From NCBI RefSeq assembly GCF_900111005.1, contig NZ_FOFV01000017.1, positions 1 through 64,000 on the forward strand: DNA of 64,000 nt. The letters are read 5' to 3'. Under the pieces are notes generated by a model. That model had not been told where the DNA came from and ran no database searches. It worked only from the letters and a program-made list of their open reading frames with translations. Shown here piece after piece: positions 1-8,216 of the stretch. The translations under genes and the position numbers were made by a program. Origin of the DNA: Lentzea albida (GTDB lineage: Bacteria > Actinomycetota > Actinomycetes > Mycobacteriales > Pseudonocardiaceae). Within the stretch, counting starts at the first letter, position 1. The number at the start of each line of letters is the position of its first letter.

Positions 1-282
1 CTGCCGCATGGTGAGTTCATCGAGATCCACCAGCCGCTGGGCCCGGTGGACGACCACGGCCACCCGATCGCGCTGGCGTATCAGGGTGCGTCGGTGCCGA
101 AGAAGATGAACAAGCTCGGCTCGGCCGGTCACCCGGTCGCGGGCAGCACGTGGTCGCCGGACCCGGTCGAGGAGACCGTGGCCCTGCAGAACGCGCGCAA
201 GCACATCCACGCCTCCGAGGGCACCAGCTCACAGGACGAGGCGAGCGAGCTCGCGGGCAGGCCCTCCGACCCCAAGGCCTGA
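1..282 (+). CDS. C-terminal part of an unrecognised protein
   Basis: An open frame enters from the left edge (first codons read LPHGEFIEIH) and stops at a TGA, leaving 93 codons of a C-terminus. The visible part is hydrophilic and ends in a Ser/Glu-rich tail that looks disordered. There is no membrane segment or motif I can name. A strong hairpin lies 22 bp after the stop, which supports a real gene end. The upstream part is needed to identify the family. Confidence 0.6.
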   Translation: MPHGEFIEIHQPLGPVDDHGHPIALAYQGASVPKKMNKLGSAGHPVAGSTWSPDPVEETVALQNARKHIHASEGTSSQDEASELAGRPSDPKA

Positions 283-304
283 CCCCCGGTGTGCGGTCGA
301 CTCC

Positions 305-340
305 GGTGAGCCGGCGGTGGCGAGCCGCCACCGGCTCACC
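305..340. terminator. Hairpin terminator after the left-edge gene
   Basis: Two 16-base arms (305-320 and 325-340) pair around a CGAG loop with one mismatch and one G-T wobble; the outer 10 bp are perfect. It sits 22 bp after the stop of the left-edge gene. There is no T-run, as is usual for actinomycete terminators. Confidence 0.6.
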
Positions 341-458
341 GGCCGAGCCGTCGTGGACGCCAGTGCCGGCTCGGGGTCGGTGAGATCGCGGCAGGCCGCT
401 TCACACGCCCGGCAGGCTTCGACGCAGGTGCACCCGACGGGCCCGCCTCGCGCCGGTC

Positions 459-486
459 TTGCGATCGTCGCCGAGACGAATAAAAT
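459..486 (+). promoter_or_regulatory. Candidate sigma-70-type promoter for the STAS gene
   Basis: TTGCGA at 459-464 and TAAAAT at 481-486 are separated by 16 bp, about 75 bp ahead of the STAS protein start. The -10 box fits the TANNNT actinobacterial pattern. Predicted only. Confidence 0.4.
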
Positions 487-560
487 CTCTGCCCGCAAGC
501 CCGGCACGCGGACGCGTGCCCGTCCCGACGTCAGGCCGCGAGAGCGATGGGAGCGCTACC

Positions 561-944
561 GTGACCAACACCCTTACCTCGCCGCTGCACGTACAACGTG
601 AAGTGGAGGGGCTCGCGATAGTGGTGCGAGCCACCGGCGAACTCGACCAGAGCACAGCACCGGCGTTCCGCGCCGAGCTGCGGTCCGCGCTCGCGATGGC
701 GACGTCGTCGCTGCCGGTCGTGGTGGACCTGACCGGGGTCACGTACTTCGGGTCGATGGGCCTCAACGAACTCCTCGCCCACCAGCGGCTCGCCGACGAG
801 GCCGGTGTTCCCTTCCGGATCGTCGCGGCGCATCGGGCCGTGCTCCGGCCTGTCGAGGTGTCGGGACTGGACCAGGTGCTCGACGTGCACCCGGACGTGG
901 AGCGGGCCCTGCTCCCCCGGCAGCGCGACCGGTCCGCCGGGTGA
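561..944 (+). CDS. STAS-domain anti-sigma factor antagonist
   Basis: A 127-residue single STAS domain. Proteins of this family (SpoIIAA/RsbV type) bind an anti-sigma kinase to release an alternative sigma factor and are switched by phosphorylation of one serine. The expected segment VVDLTGVTYFGSMGLNELL is present, with Ser65 as the probable phospho-acceptor. The GTG at 561 is chosen because GGGAG lies just upstream and the protein then begins directly before the domain; the frame is open further upstream but low in complexity. No partner kinase is adjacent, so the target sigma factor cannot be named. Confidence 0.85.
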   Translation: MTNTLTSPLHVQREVEGLAIVVRATGELDQSTAPAFRAELRSALAMATSSLPVVVDLTGVTYFGSMGLNELLAHQRLADEAGVPFRIVAAHRAVLRPVEVSGLDQVLDVHPDVERALLPRQRDRSAG

Positions 945-961
945 TCTGGACCCGCACGCGG

Positions 962-2293
962 TCACGGCACCCTGGTGAAGATCACGCCCAGCGAGTCGAC
1001 CTCGCTTCCCGCACGCCCGTGGAAGCCCGCGATCTGCCAGCCGTCCGGTGCCGTGAAGGTGGTGGCGCTCGACGTCGTGCCACCACCGGAGAGGGTGCGG
1101 CCGGTGGTGGTCGTGAAGCTCGCGTGGAAGATCCGCGTGTGCCCGTCGCGCTGACCTGAGTGCAGGGTGAGCGAGCGCAGGTGCTCCCCCGGCGCCAGCA
1201 CGAGCTCGTGAGCCGTGCCACCGCTGCCGCCGTGGCTGACGGCTGTGCCGTCTGCGAACGCGAGTCCCACCTGGTCCACTCGCGTGCCGGCGCGCAGGCT
1301 CACCTTCGTGACGCGCTGCGCGAGGGGAACGGCGGCCACGTCGGTGAACGCGGTTCCGTGCGGGCCTCCGAAGGGGTCGGTGAGGGACAGCGCGGGATCG
1401 AGCGTCCAGCGGAGGTCGGCCGCGATCGGGTAGTGGTCGGAGAGCATCCTGTCGTCCGCGGTGCGGAAGGCCGCGTTCTCGTTGGCGTAGCGGACGAGGT
1501 CGAGCGTGATGTACCTGTTGCCGCGGAACAGGATCTTGTCGACCACCTCGCAGGCGTCGGTGACGGCGCGGTCGTCGCACACCAGCGCGGGGCCGCCCGC
1601 CGCGGGTGGCACGCCGCCGCGTTCCTCCCGCACCCAGGCGTCGGTGAGGCCGTTGGCCGTCACCAGTTCGCGGATGTTGTCACCGGAGCGGGTGTAGCGG
1701 GTGTTCGTGTCACCCGCGATCACGACGGCGTTGCCCGCGGAGTTCTGGCCGACGAACCGGGAGAGCTCGCTGATGTTCGCCCGCCGGGCGGCGAGGTCGG
1801 CCTCGGTGTCCCCGGCGTTCGCGTGCACGTTGTAGAAGTCGACGAACACCCCCTCGGCCAGGCGGATCCGCGACCAGGTGAACCCCTTGGGCGTCAGGCA
1901 GTCCGTGCCGTTGCACCGGTCCCAGCGGTCACGGGTGAAGTCCGAGTACGCGTTGTCCGACAGCGTGTTGAGCCCGTCGCCGAACGGGACGCCGCCACTC
2001 GTGGGGGTGCGGAACGGGTGGGTGTTGTTGGCGTAGAGCGACGCGTGGTAGTTGAAGTCCTCTTGCACGTGCACCACGTCGTACGGCCGGATCCGCTGGC
2101 CGATGATCGGCGTGTTCACCCTCGGGTTGCCACTGGACAGGCCCTCCGGCAACCCCGCGACGTTGTAGCTCAGCACGGAGAACGTGCCGGTGGCCGGTGG
2201 CGCCGCGGCGGCGGTACCACCCGCGACCGGCACCGCGCTCACCACCAGGAAGCCGATCGCCGCAACGGTTCTCGTCAACTGGACCACGCGCAT
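962..2293 (-). CDS. Secreted endonuclease/exonuclease/phosphatase-family hydrolase with jacalin-like C-terminal domain
   Basis: A 443-residue protein. The first ~35 residues form a signal peptide ending in an Ala-rich stretch. The catalytic domain carries hallmark EEP motifs in order: SVLSYNVAGLP, HVQEDFNYH, NVHANAG, AGDTNTR and LSDHYPIAAD. This metal-dependent phosphodiesterase fold includes bacterial sphingomyelinases and secreted nucleases. The last ~140 residues are Gly/Ser/Thr-rich with a jacalin-lectin-like beta pattern beginning near FGGPHGTAF, suggesting binding to sugar or cell surface. The ATG at 2293 has GAGGAG upstream. Substrate (lipid head group or nucleic acid) cannot be told. 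The gene stands alone and converges on the STAS gene. Confidence 0.8.
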   Translation of the reverse strand: MRVVQLTRTVAAIGFLVVSAVPVAGGTAAAAPPATGTFSVLSYNVAGLPEGLSSGNPRVNTPIIGQRIRPYDVVHVQEDFNYHASLYANNTHPFRTPTSGGVPFGDGLNTLSDNAYSDFTRDRWDRCNGTDCLTPKGFTWSRIRLAEGVFVDFYNVHANAGDTEADLAARRANISELSRFVGQNSAGNAVVIAGDTNTRYTRSGDNIRELVTANGLTDAWVREERGGVPPAAGGPALVCDDRAVTDACEVVDKILFRGNRYITLDLVRYANENAAFRTADDRMLSDHYPIAADLRWTLDPALSLTDPFGGPHGTAFTDVAAVPLAQRVTKVSLRAGTRVDQVGLAFADGTAVSHGGSGGTAHELVLAPGEHLRSLTLHSGQRDGHTRIFHASFTTTTGRTLSGGGTTSSATTFTAPDGWQIAGFHGRAGSEVDSLGVIFTRVP

Positions 2294-2420
2294 ACCGGAA
2301 CTCCTCGCAGGGTGGGGAGCAGGACGCCGCGAGGCTAGAACAACACGAGACAGTTTCACATATCACGGAGATGACAACATCGTGTGCACATCGCAACGGC
2401 GATGACAACGGGAGTGGCCG

Positions 2421-3305
2421 TCAGCCGGGTGCCCGGACCCCGGTCGCCGGGCTCTCCTGGCCCGCCGCCCACGACGCCAGCAGGGCCAGGCCGTCCGCGG
2501 CCACCGTGCCGGTGGGCGCGGTGTAGACGGTCAGGACCAGACCGGGATCGGCTGGCATCTCCAGCGACTCGACGTCCAGGTCGAGCCGGCCCACCACCGG
2601 GTGGTGCAGGCTCTTGCGCCCGGACCGGTGGAGCCGCACGTCCTGCGACGCCCACCGCCGCCGGAACAGCTCGCTGCGCGTCGACAACTCACCGACCAGG
2701 GCGATCAGCTCCTCGTCGTCCGGGTCGCGGCCCGCTTCCATGCGCAGCTTCGCCGCCACGTCGCGGGCGATGCGGTCGTGGTCGACGAAGAACGCTCGCG
2801 CCGCCTCGGGCTCCAGGTAGACGAACCGCGCGGTGTTCGCCGGCCGCCGGGGGTCGGCCAGCACCGGCGAGAACAGCGCGCGGGCGAGACGGTTCGCGGC
2901 CAGCACGTCGTAACGGCCGTTGCAGATCCACGCGGGTGCGTCGGTCATGGCGTCGAGCACCTGCTGAAGCGCCGGACGCACCGGTACGGCGGGGCGGCGG
3001 GACCGGCCGGGTGCGCTGGACCGCCGTGCGAGGTGGAACAGGTGGTCGCGCTCGGCCTCGTCGAGTCGCAGGGCGGACGCCACCGCGTCGAGCACCCCGT
3101 CGGAGGCGCCGGCGAGACCGCCGCGCTCCATCCGCACGTAGTAGTCGACCGAGATCCCCGCCAGCAGAGCCACCTCTTCGCGGCGCAGTCCCTTGACCCG
3201 CCGGTTGCCGCCGTAGGCGGGCAGTCCGGCCTCCTCGGGGGTGATGCGCGCGCGGCGCGAGCTGAGGAACTCCTTGACCTCGGTGCGCTGGTCGATCTCG
3301 GCCAC
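2421..3305 (-). CDS. XRE-family regulator with MmyB-like ligand-binding domain
   Basis: A 294-residue protein. An N-terminal helix-turn-helix spans about residues 10-75, with the typical pattern LRREEVALLAGISVDYYVRM. A larger C-terminal MmyB-like domain (from ~105) includes DAPAWICNGRYDVLAANR. Members usually repress or activate a neighbouring oxidoreductase gene. Here an SDR gene lies upstream on the same strand and a second MmyB-type regulator is divergent to that SDR. A 61-base hairpin lies between this gene and the SDR. The ligand is unknown; family placement is firm. Confidence 0.85.
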   Translation of the reverse strand: MAEIDQRTEVKEFLSSRRARITPEEAGLPAYGGNRRVKGLRREEVALLAGISVDYYVRMERGGLAGASDGVLDAVASALRLDEAERDHLFHLARRSSAPGRSRRPAVPVRPALQQVLDAMTDAPAWICNGRYDVLAANRLARALFSPVLADPRRPANTARFVYLEPEAARAFFVDHDRIARDVAAKLRMEAGRDPDDEELIALVGELSTRSELFRRRWASQDVRLHRSGRKSLHHPVVGRLDLDVESLEMPADPGLVLTVYTAPTGTVAADGLALLASWAAGQESPATGVRAPG

Positions 3306-3384
3306 CCCTGTCCACGGTCGAAGGGAGGTGTCCAGTGGTGTGGCGCAGAAGGTTGCCGGGGGAATCCGTGCTCAGACGGGTGCA

Positions 3385-3445
3385 TCGTGGTGCCGCCCCC
3401 ACGTCCTCGTACTGGTGGTACGGGGGCGTGGGGGCGGCACCACGA
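3385..3445. repeat. Long near-perfect hairpin between SDR and XRE genes
   Basis: Arms 3385-3403 and 3427-3445 are perfect 19-bp complements. The inner bases 3404-3412 and 3418-3426 continue the stem (two G-U pairs when read as + strand RNA), leaving a 5-base loop TGGTG at 3413-3417. It starts 50 bp past the SDR stop codon and lacks a T-run. It could be a terminator or attenuator for the leftward SDR transcript, or a mobile palindromic unit. Confidence 0.7.
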
Positions 3446-3494
3446 GGCGCCCTGCTGGGCGCGCATTACCTCGCCGACCTTCTGCGACGCACCA

Positions 3495-4298
3495 CTAGGT
3501 ACCCGATGCGGTCGTGGCGATGCCGCCGTCCACGGGGATGACGGTACCCGTGAGGTAGGAACCGGCCCGGCCGGCCAGGAACACGGCGACGCCCGCCATG
3601 TCGTCGTCCCGGCCGAGGCGGCGCAGAGGGGCCTTCGCCACGATGGCGTCGCCGACGGAGTCGAGCGTCGACGCCATCATCTCCGACGGGAACGGTCCCG
3701 GCGCCACCGCGTTCACGGTGATGTGCTGCGGGCCCAGTTCCCTGGCGAGCACCCTGGTGAGCTGGTGCAGACCCGCCTTGCTGCTGGCGTAGGAGTAGTT
3801 GGGGGACGCGGCGACGTGGACGGCGGCGATGCTGCCGATGTTGACGACGCGCGCGGGGTCGTCGGCGGTCCCGGCCTTGCGCAGGGCCGGGAGCAGTGCC
3901 TGCACCAGCCAGAACGGCGACTTGAGGTTGAGGTCGAGCACCTCGTCCCAGGCCTCGTCCGGGAACGTCTCCAGCGGCTCGCGCCACATGGCTCCGGCGT
4001 TGTTGACGAGGACGTCGAGGCGGCCCGACTCGGCGGTGACGAGATCGGCGAGGCGCCGGCACTCGTCGTGCCGCGCCAGGTCGGCGGGGATCGCCAGGAC
4101 GTCGCCGAACTCGGACAGCAGGTGCTGCGCCTGTGCGCACCTGTCCGCCTTGCGCGAGCTGATGGTGACGCGGGCGCCCGCCTGCAGGAGGCCGCGCGCG
4201 ATCATCATCCCGATGCCGCTGGTGCCGCCGGTGACGAGGGCGTGCTTCCCGCTCAGGTCGAAGAGCTCCGCGTGGGTGGTGAAACGGTGGTCCGCCAT
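3495..4298 (-). CDS. Short-chain dehydrogenase/reductase
   Basis: A 267-residue classical SDR. It has the nucleotide-binding TGGTSGIG near residue 25, NNAG near 95, the catalytic Ser and YSYASSKAG (Tyr/Lys), and the C-terminal VIPVDGG. These are NAD(P)-dependent oxidoreductases; the substrate is not predictable from sequence. An MmyB-type XRE regulator is divergently transcribed from 4455 and another lies downstream, a common arrangement for ligand-induced SDR genes. The ATG at 4298 is followed closely by MADHRFTTHAELFDLSGK, a normal N-terminus for the family. Confidence 0.9.
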   Translation of the reverse strand: MADHRFTTHAELFDLSGKHALVTGGTSGIGMMIARGLLQAGARVTISSRKADRCAQAQHLLSEFGDVLAIPADLARHDECRRLADLVTAESGRLDVLVNNAGAMWREPLETFPDEAWDEVLDLNLKSPFWLVQALLPALRKAGTADDPARVVNIGSIAAVHVAASPNYSYASSKAGLHQLTRVLARELGPQHITVNAVAPGPFPSEMMASTLDSVGDAIVAKAPLRRLGRDDDMAGVAVFLAGRAGSYLTGTVIPVDGGIATTASGT

Positions 4299-4454
4299 TG
4301 GTGTTCGTTCCTTCTGCCGTGGAGGCGTGCTCGACCAGGTTCACAGGCGTGCGGGACGTCCGGGAGACCCTGCTGACACAGGTACTGCGAGAACCCCCTT
4401 TCCAGGGCCAGGGCGATCCAGAGCCGCATTTGCTCCATAAGGGACACTGGCGTC

Positions 4455-5309
4455 ATGGCGTTGCAGGATCTCGGCGCGGAGGTGCGCCGCTTGCGCGAGA
4501 CCACGGACCCCGCCGCGATCGGCCTGCCGGCGGGGCGCAGGCGGGCCCGGGGTGTGCGGCGGGAGGAGCTCGCCGAGCTGGCCGGGGTGTCGGCGGACCA
4601 CGTGCGGCGGCTGGAGCAGGGGCGGCGGCACCCGTCGGCCGCCGTGGTGAACGCGATCGCCCGTGCGTTGCGCGTCGGGCCGGCCGAGTACGAACGGCTG
4701 TGCGCCCTGGCCGGGTACGCCGCGGCCGACGGGCGGGTGCCGCGGGAGGCCGGGGCGGCGGCGATGCGGTTGCTCGAGCGGTTCCCCGGCACCCCGGCGT
4801 TCCTGACGGACGCGGCGTGGAACGTCGTCGCCGTCAACGGTGCCTGGATGGCGTTGGGGGCGGGCAGGTCGAACAGGGTGGCGCGGGACTGGAACGTCGC
4901 GTGGCGCACGTTCTCCAACGCCCACCGCGAGATCAGCCGCGGGGACGACCACGCGGCGGCGTTCCGCGCCACGCTCGCCACGCGGCTGCACAGCACGTTC
5001 CTGCGCTACCCCGGCGACGAGCCGCTGGCCGAACTCGTCGACGAGTTGCGGACCACCAGCCGTTCGTTCGACGTGCTGTGGCGTGCGCCCAAAGCCGTTG
5101 CGGCCTATGACGATCGCGCGGTGTTCCGGCATCCCGGCCTGGGTGACATCGCGCTCGACGGCACGTTGCTCGACGTGCCGGGGGACAACCTCCAGGCGGT
5201 CGTCTTCACGGCCGCGCCGGGATCGGGTGACGCGGGACGGCTCGGCGAGGCCGTCCGCGCCTCGGCCGGGCCCGCGATCATCAGGGTGGGACAACCTGGC
5301 CCAGGCTGA
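4455..5309 (+). CDS. XRE-family regulator with MmyB-like domain
   Basis: A 284-residue protein with the same architecture as the regulator at 2421-3305. The N-terminal HTH includes VRREELAELAGVSADHVRRL, followed by an MmyB ligand-sensing domain (GTPAFLTDAAWNVVAVN). It is divergent from the SDR gene and shares a 156-bp promoter region with it, so control of that SDR is the simplest job. The next gene, an ATPase, starts 28 bp downstream and may be co-transcribed. Confidence 0.85.
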   Translation: MALQDLGAEVRRLRETTDPAAIGLPAGRRRARGVRREELAELAGVSADHVRRLEQGRRHPSAAVVNAIARALRVGPAEYERLCALAGYAAADGRVPREAGAAAMRLLERFPGTPAFLTDAAWNVVAVNGAWMALGAGRSNRVARDWNVAWRTFSNAHREISRGDDHAAAFRATLATRLHSTFLRYPGDEPLAELVDELRTTSRSFDVLWRAPKAVAAYDDRAVFRHPGLGDIALDGTLLDVPGDNLQAVVFTAAPGSGDAGRLGEAVRASAGPAIIRVGQPGPG

Positions 5310-5337
5310 TCGCCCCCGCTGAGGTGATCCTGGGGCG

Positions 5338-6570
5338 GTGTTGATCAACACCTCGCTCCGGGACGCTCGCCTGGTGGGCCGGGACGCCGAAGTGGCGGTG
5401 CTGGACCGGGTGCTGGCTGGCGCCGGGTGCGTGGTCCACCTGCACGGGCCCGGCGGCATCGGGAAAACGGCGCTGTTGCGCCACCTCGCGCGGCAGGCAC
5501 GCCTCGCCGGGCGCGAAGTGGTGGAAGTGGACGGACGGCTGAACGACGACCGGCACCGCGTGGAGGAGGCCGCCGCGCTCGCGTGCGTCAAGCCGGACGT
5601 GGTGCTCCTGATCGACGCGGCGGAACGGTGCCGACACCTCGAACCGTGGCTGCGCGACACGTTCCTGCCCCGGCTCGCGGACGGCGCGGTCGTGGTGCTC
5701 GCGAGCCGGGCCTCCCCCGATCCCGAGTGGACGCTCGATCCCGGCTGGGCCCGGCTCTTCACCGCGGTGGTGGTGCGCCCGCTCGACGCCAGCGCGTCCC
5801 GGACCCTGCTCACGCACCGGGGCCTCGTCGCGGACCAGCGGGACGCGGTCCTCGCCTTCGCCGCGGGCAACCCGCTCGTGCTCTGCCTCGCCGCCTCGGC
5901 CGGCGGGTGGGAACCCAGCGGTGACGCGCTCACGACGCTGCTCGACCGGCTCGTGGGCGAGGTGCCGGACGCCGCCCACCGGCTCGCGCTCGACGTCCTC
6001 GCGCAGGCCGGTGTCACGCGCGAGTCGTTGCTGCGCAGGGTTTTGGACGACGAGGACGCGGCGACGGCGTTCTCGTGGCTGCGGCGGCAACCCTTCGTCG
6101 AGAGCATCGCGGACGGACTGGTCCCCCACGACGCCGTGCGGGCCGTGCTCGACGCCGACCTGCGCTGGCGCGATCCCGAACGGCACGAGGACCTGCGGGT
6201 CGCGGTGACCCGCGCGGCCGAGCCCGATCGCCTGGCGCACAAAGCTTTCGAGGAAGGCGTGATCACCGCGTTGCGCACGTGGCGGACTCCACGCGAGTTC
6301 GCGACCAGCGTGCTGCTGCGGTCGCACCTGGTGCCACCGGACTCGGCCGACCCCGTCTCGGATCTGCGCGGTGCCATCGGAGCGGCCGTCGACGCGTTGC
6401 GGGTCGATCCCGCCGGGGTCAAGGCGCACGACGCGCTCGTCGCCACCTACATCGCGGCGTCCGGCACGCACCGGGCCACCGCGCGCCGGCTGGGCGTTCC
6501 GTACGGCACGTACCGGCGCCATCTCACCGCGGCCAAGGAGCGGCTCGTCGAGCACCTCCTGGCCCGGTGA
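5338..6570 (+). CDS. AAA/STAND-like ATPase, possible regulator
   Basis: A 410-residue protein with an N-terminal P-loop HGPGGIGKTALLRHL (about residues 35-49) and a Walker B-like VVLLIDAAERC. The rest is alpha-helical, and the C-terminus (GTHRATARRLGVPYGTYRRH) looks helix-turn-helix-like. It resembles the ATPase part of LuxR/LAL or AfsR-type regulators without the usual DNA-binding domain. The GTG at 5338 is followed at once by a TTG that could also serve. It probably forms an operon with the XRE regulator just upstream. Function beyond ATP binding is inference. Confidence 0.7.
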   Translation: MLINTSLRDARLVGRDAEVAVLDRVLAGAGCVVHLHGPGGIGKTALLRHLARQARLAGREVVEVDGRLNDDRHRVEEAAALACVKPDVVLLIDAAERCRHLEPWLRDTFLPRLADGAVVVLASRASPDPEWTLDPGWARLFTAVVVRPLDASASRTLLTHRGLVADQRDAVLAFAAGNPLVLCLAASAGGWEPSGDALTTLLDRLVGEVPDAAHRLALDVLAQAGVTRESLLRRVLDDEDAATAFSWLRRQPFVESIADGLVPHDAVRAVLDADLRWRDPERHEDLRVAVTRAAEPDRLAHKAFEEGVITALRTWRTPREFATSVLLRSHLVPPDSADPVSDLRGAIGAAVDALRVDPAGVKAHDALVATYIAASGTHRATARRLGVPYGTYRRHLTAAKERLVEHLLAR

Positions 6571-6688
6571 GGTGAGCACTGCTGGACACAGGTGGACACG
6601 TCGAGGACGTGGCGACCGGACGCCTTGGCACACCAGGGTTTCCGCACGAGGGAACGGCGCCACCGCGCCCCACGACCGGAGGACGACC

Positions 6689-7156
6689 TTGAGCATCCCC
6701 TACCTCGCCCAGCGGGAGGACCAGCAGCGGCTCGAGTGGATCGGCGGGAGCGTGTTCAGCGTCCTGCTCGACGCCGAGGCGACCGGCGGGCAGCTGACGG
6801 TCGGCCGTTTCGACGCCGGACTGGGCGAAGCGCCGCCGTGGCACCTGCACACCAACGAGGACGAGGTGTTCCTCCTGCTCTCCGGCTCCGCGCTGGTGTG
6901 GGCGGGCGACGAGGAGCACGAACTGCGCGAGGGCGGCGTCGTCTTCCTGCCCCGCCGGATCCCGCACAGCTACCGGATCACGTCCGACCGGGCGGACCTG
7001 CTGCTCATCTCCACGCCCGGCGGGCTGGAGAAGATGTTCCGCCACGCCGGGCGCGACCTGCGGGAACCTCGCCCCGACGGGTTCGAGATCCCGCTGTCGC
7101 TGCTCGCCGAGGCCGCCGAACTCTCCGGCAACGTCGTGCTCGGTCCTCCCCGCTGA
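6689..7156 (+). CDS. Cupin-domain protein
   Basis: A 155-residue single-domain cupin. The first metal-binding motif reads PPWHLHTNEDEVFLLL (His-x-His ... Glu) and the second contains RRIPHSYRI (His). Small cupins of this size resemble quercetinase or pirin-like dioxygenases, or sugar-binding sensors. The start is a TTG at 6689 preceded by GGAGGA at 6678-6683; the frame is open upstream but overlaps the ATPase gene. It precedes the oxidoreductase/hydrolase operon, separated from it by the operator pair at 7174-7230. Confidence 0.8.
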   Translation: MSIPYLAQREDQQRLEWIGGSVFSVLLDAEATGGQLTVGRFDAGLGEAPPWHLHTNEDEVFLLLSGSALVWAGDEEHELREGGVVFLPRRIPHSYRITSDRADLLLISTPGGLEKMFRHAGRDLREPRPDGFEIPLSLLAEAAELSGNVVLGPPR

Positions 7157-7172
7157 CGTGCCGCACGTCATT

Positions 7173-7201
7173 TTGCTTCGAATTCGAAGCAGGTCTACCG
7201 T
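7173..7201 (+). promoter_or_regulatory. Candidate promoter of the oxidoreductase operon
   Basis: TTGCTT at 7173-7178 and TACCGT at 7196-7201 are 17 bp apart, fitting the TTGNNN/TANNNT pattern. The first palindromic operator covers the -35 box and spacer, and the second lies across the expected transcription start, an arrangement suited to tight repression. Confidence 0.5.
7174..7191. promoter_or_regulatory. Palindromic operator 1
   Basis: An 18-bp perfect palindrome, TGCTTCGAATTCGAAGCA, lies between the cupin stop and the oxidoreductase start. A near copy follows with centre-to-centre spacing of 38 bp. Such pairs are typical binding sites of MarR- or TetR-type dimers; the cognate regulator is not encoded beside it. 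Confidence 0.75.
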
Positions 7202-7210
7202 CAGTCCCAG

Positions 7211-7230
7211 TTGCTTCAAGTTCGAAGCAA
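7211..7230. promoter_or_regulatory. Palindromic operator 2
   Basis: TTGCTTCAAGTTCGAAGCAA is a 20-bp palindrome with one mismatched base pair (7218 against 7223) and matches operator 1 at nearly every position. It ends 20 bp before the oxidoreductase start codon, so a bound protein would block transcription start or elongation. Confidence 0.75.
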
Positions 7231-7250
7231 ACGGCAGAGGGAGAGCAGTC

Positions 7251-8189
7251 ATGAAGGCAGTGCGTTTCCACGAGTTCGGCGGCCCCGAGGTCCTGCGGTA
7301 CGAGGACGTCGAGCAGCCGGTGCCCGCGGCCGGTGAGGTCCTGGTCCGGGTCGCGGCCACGACGTTCAACCCGGTCGAGGGCAACATCCGCCTGGGCGTC
7401 ATGCAGGGGCCGATCCCGGTCGACCTGCCGCACACCCCCGGCCTCGACGTCGCCGGCGAGGTCGCGGAACTGGGTGAGGGCGTCGAGGGCCTCGCGGTCG
7501 GTGACGAGGTGATCGGGTTCTTGCCGATGACCAAGCCCGGAGCCGCGGCCGAGTACGTCATCGCGCCGGCCGCCGCCCTGACCCCGGCGCCCAAGGGGGT
7601 CCCGCTGGCCGATGCCGCCGCGTTGCCGCTGGTGGGCCTCACCGCCTACCAGGCGCTCTTCGACCACGGTCAGCTGGAGGCCGGGCAGCGGGTGCTGGTC
7701 AACGGCGCGGGCGGACCGGTCGGCGGTTACGCCGTCCAGCTGGCCAGGCAGGCAGGGGCGCACGTGATCGCCACGGCCAGCCCGCGCAGCGCCGAGGCCG
7801 TGCGGGCCGCCGGTGCCGACGAGGTCGTCGACCACACCACCACCAGCGTGCTCTCGGCCGTGACCGAGCAGGTCGACCTCGTGCTCAACCTCGCCCCGGT
7901 CGACCCGGACGTCCTGGCCGGGCTGCCGTCGGTGGTCCGTTCCGGCGGCGCCGTCGTCAACACGACGATCTGGATGCCCGCCCCCACCGACGAGGAACGC
8001 GACGTGCGCGGCGTGAACCTCTACGTCCGCAGCGACGCCGAGCAACTGGCGAAGCTCGTGGCACTCGTCGACTCCGGTGACCTGCGGGTCGACGTCGCAC
8101 AGCGCGTGCCGCTCACCGACCTGCCCGAGATCCACGTCCAGGCCGCGTCCGGCGAGGTCCGCGGCAAGGTCGTCTTCCTGGTCGCCTGA
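7251..8189 (+). CDS. Zinc-independent quinone oxidoreductase (MDR superfamily)
   Basis: A 312-residue medium-chain reductase. It has the N-terminal GroES-like fold (MKAVRFHEFGGPEVLRYEDV), the substrate-domain HTPGLDVAGEVAELGEGV and the NADPH-binding VNGAGGPVGGYAVQLARQ. There is no zinc-ligand cluster, which places it with QOR/zeta-crystallin-like NADPH:quinone or enone reductases. The ATG at 7251 has GGGAG upstream. The two palindromic operators before it imply induction by a small molecule, perhaps an electrophile or quinone. An alpha/beta-hydrolase follows after 27 bp, probably in one operon. Confidence 0.88.
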   Translation: MKAVRFHEFGGPEVLRYEDVEQPVPAAGEVLVRVAATTFNPVEGNIRLGVMQGPIPVDLPHTPGLDVAGEVAELGEGVEGLAVGDEVIGFLPMTKPGAAAEYVIAPAAALTPAPKGVPLADAAALPLVGLTAYQALFDHGQLEAGQRVLVNGAGGPVGGYAVQLARQAGAHVIATASPRSAEAVRAAGADEVVDHTTTSVLSAVTEQVDLVLNLAPVDPDVLAGLPSVVRSGGAVVNTTIWMPAPTDEERDVRGVNLYVRSDAEQLAKLVALVDSGDLRVDVAQRVPLTDLPEIHVQAASGEVRGKVVFLVA

Positions 8190-8216
8190 CCACCCCCACC
8201 CGCAGAGGAGCACGCC

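Noticed and set aside
2370..2409. Direct repeat GATGACAAC at 2370 and 2401 upstream of the phosphodiesterase-fold gene
   Set aside because: Nine bases repeated once, with 31-bp spacing and no symmetry, is weak evidence for a regulatory site.
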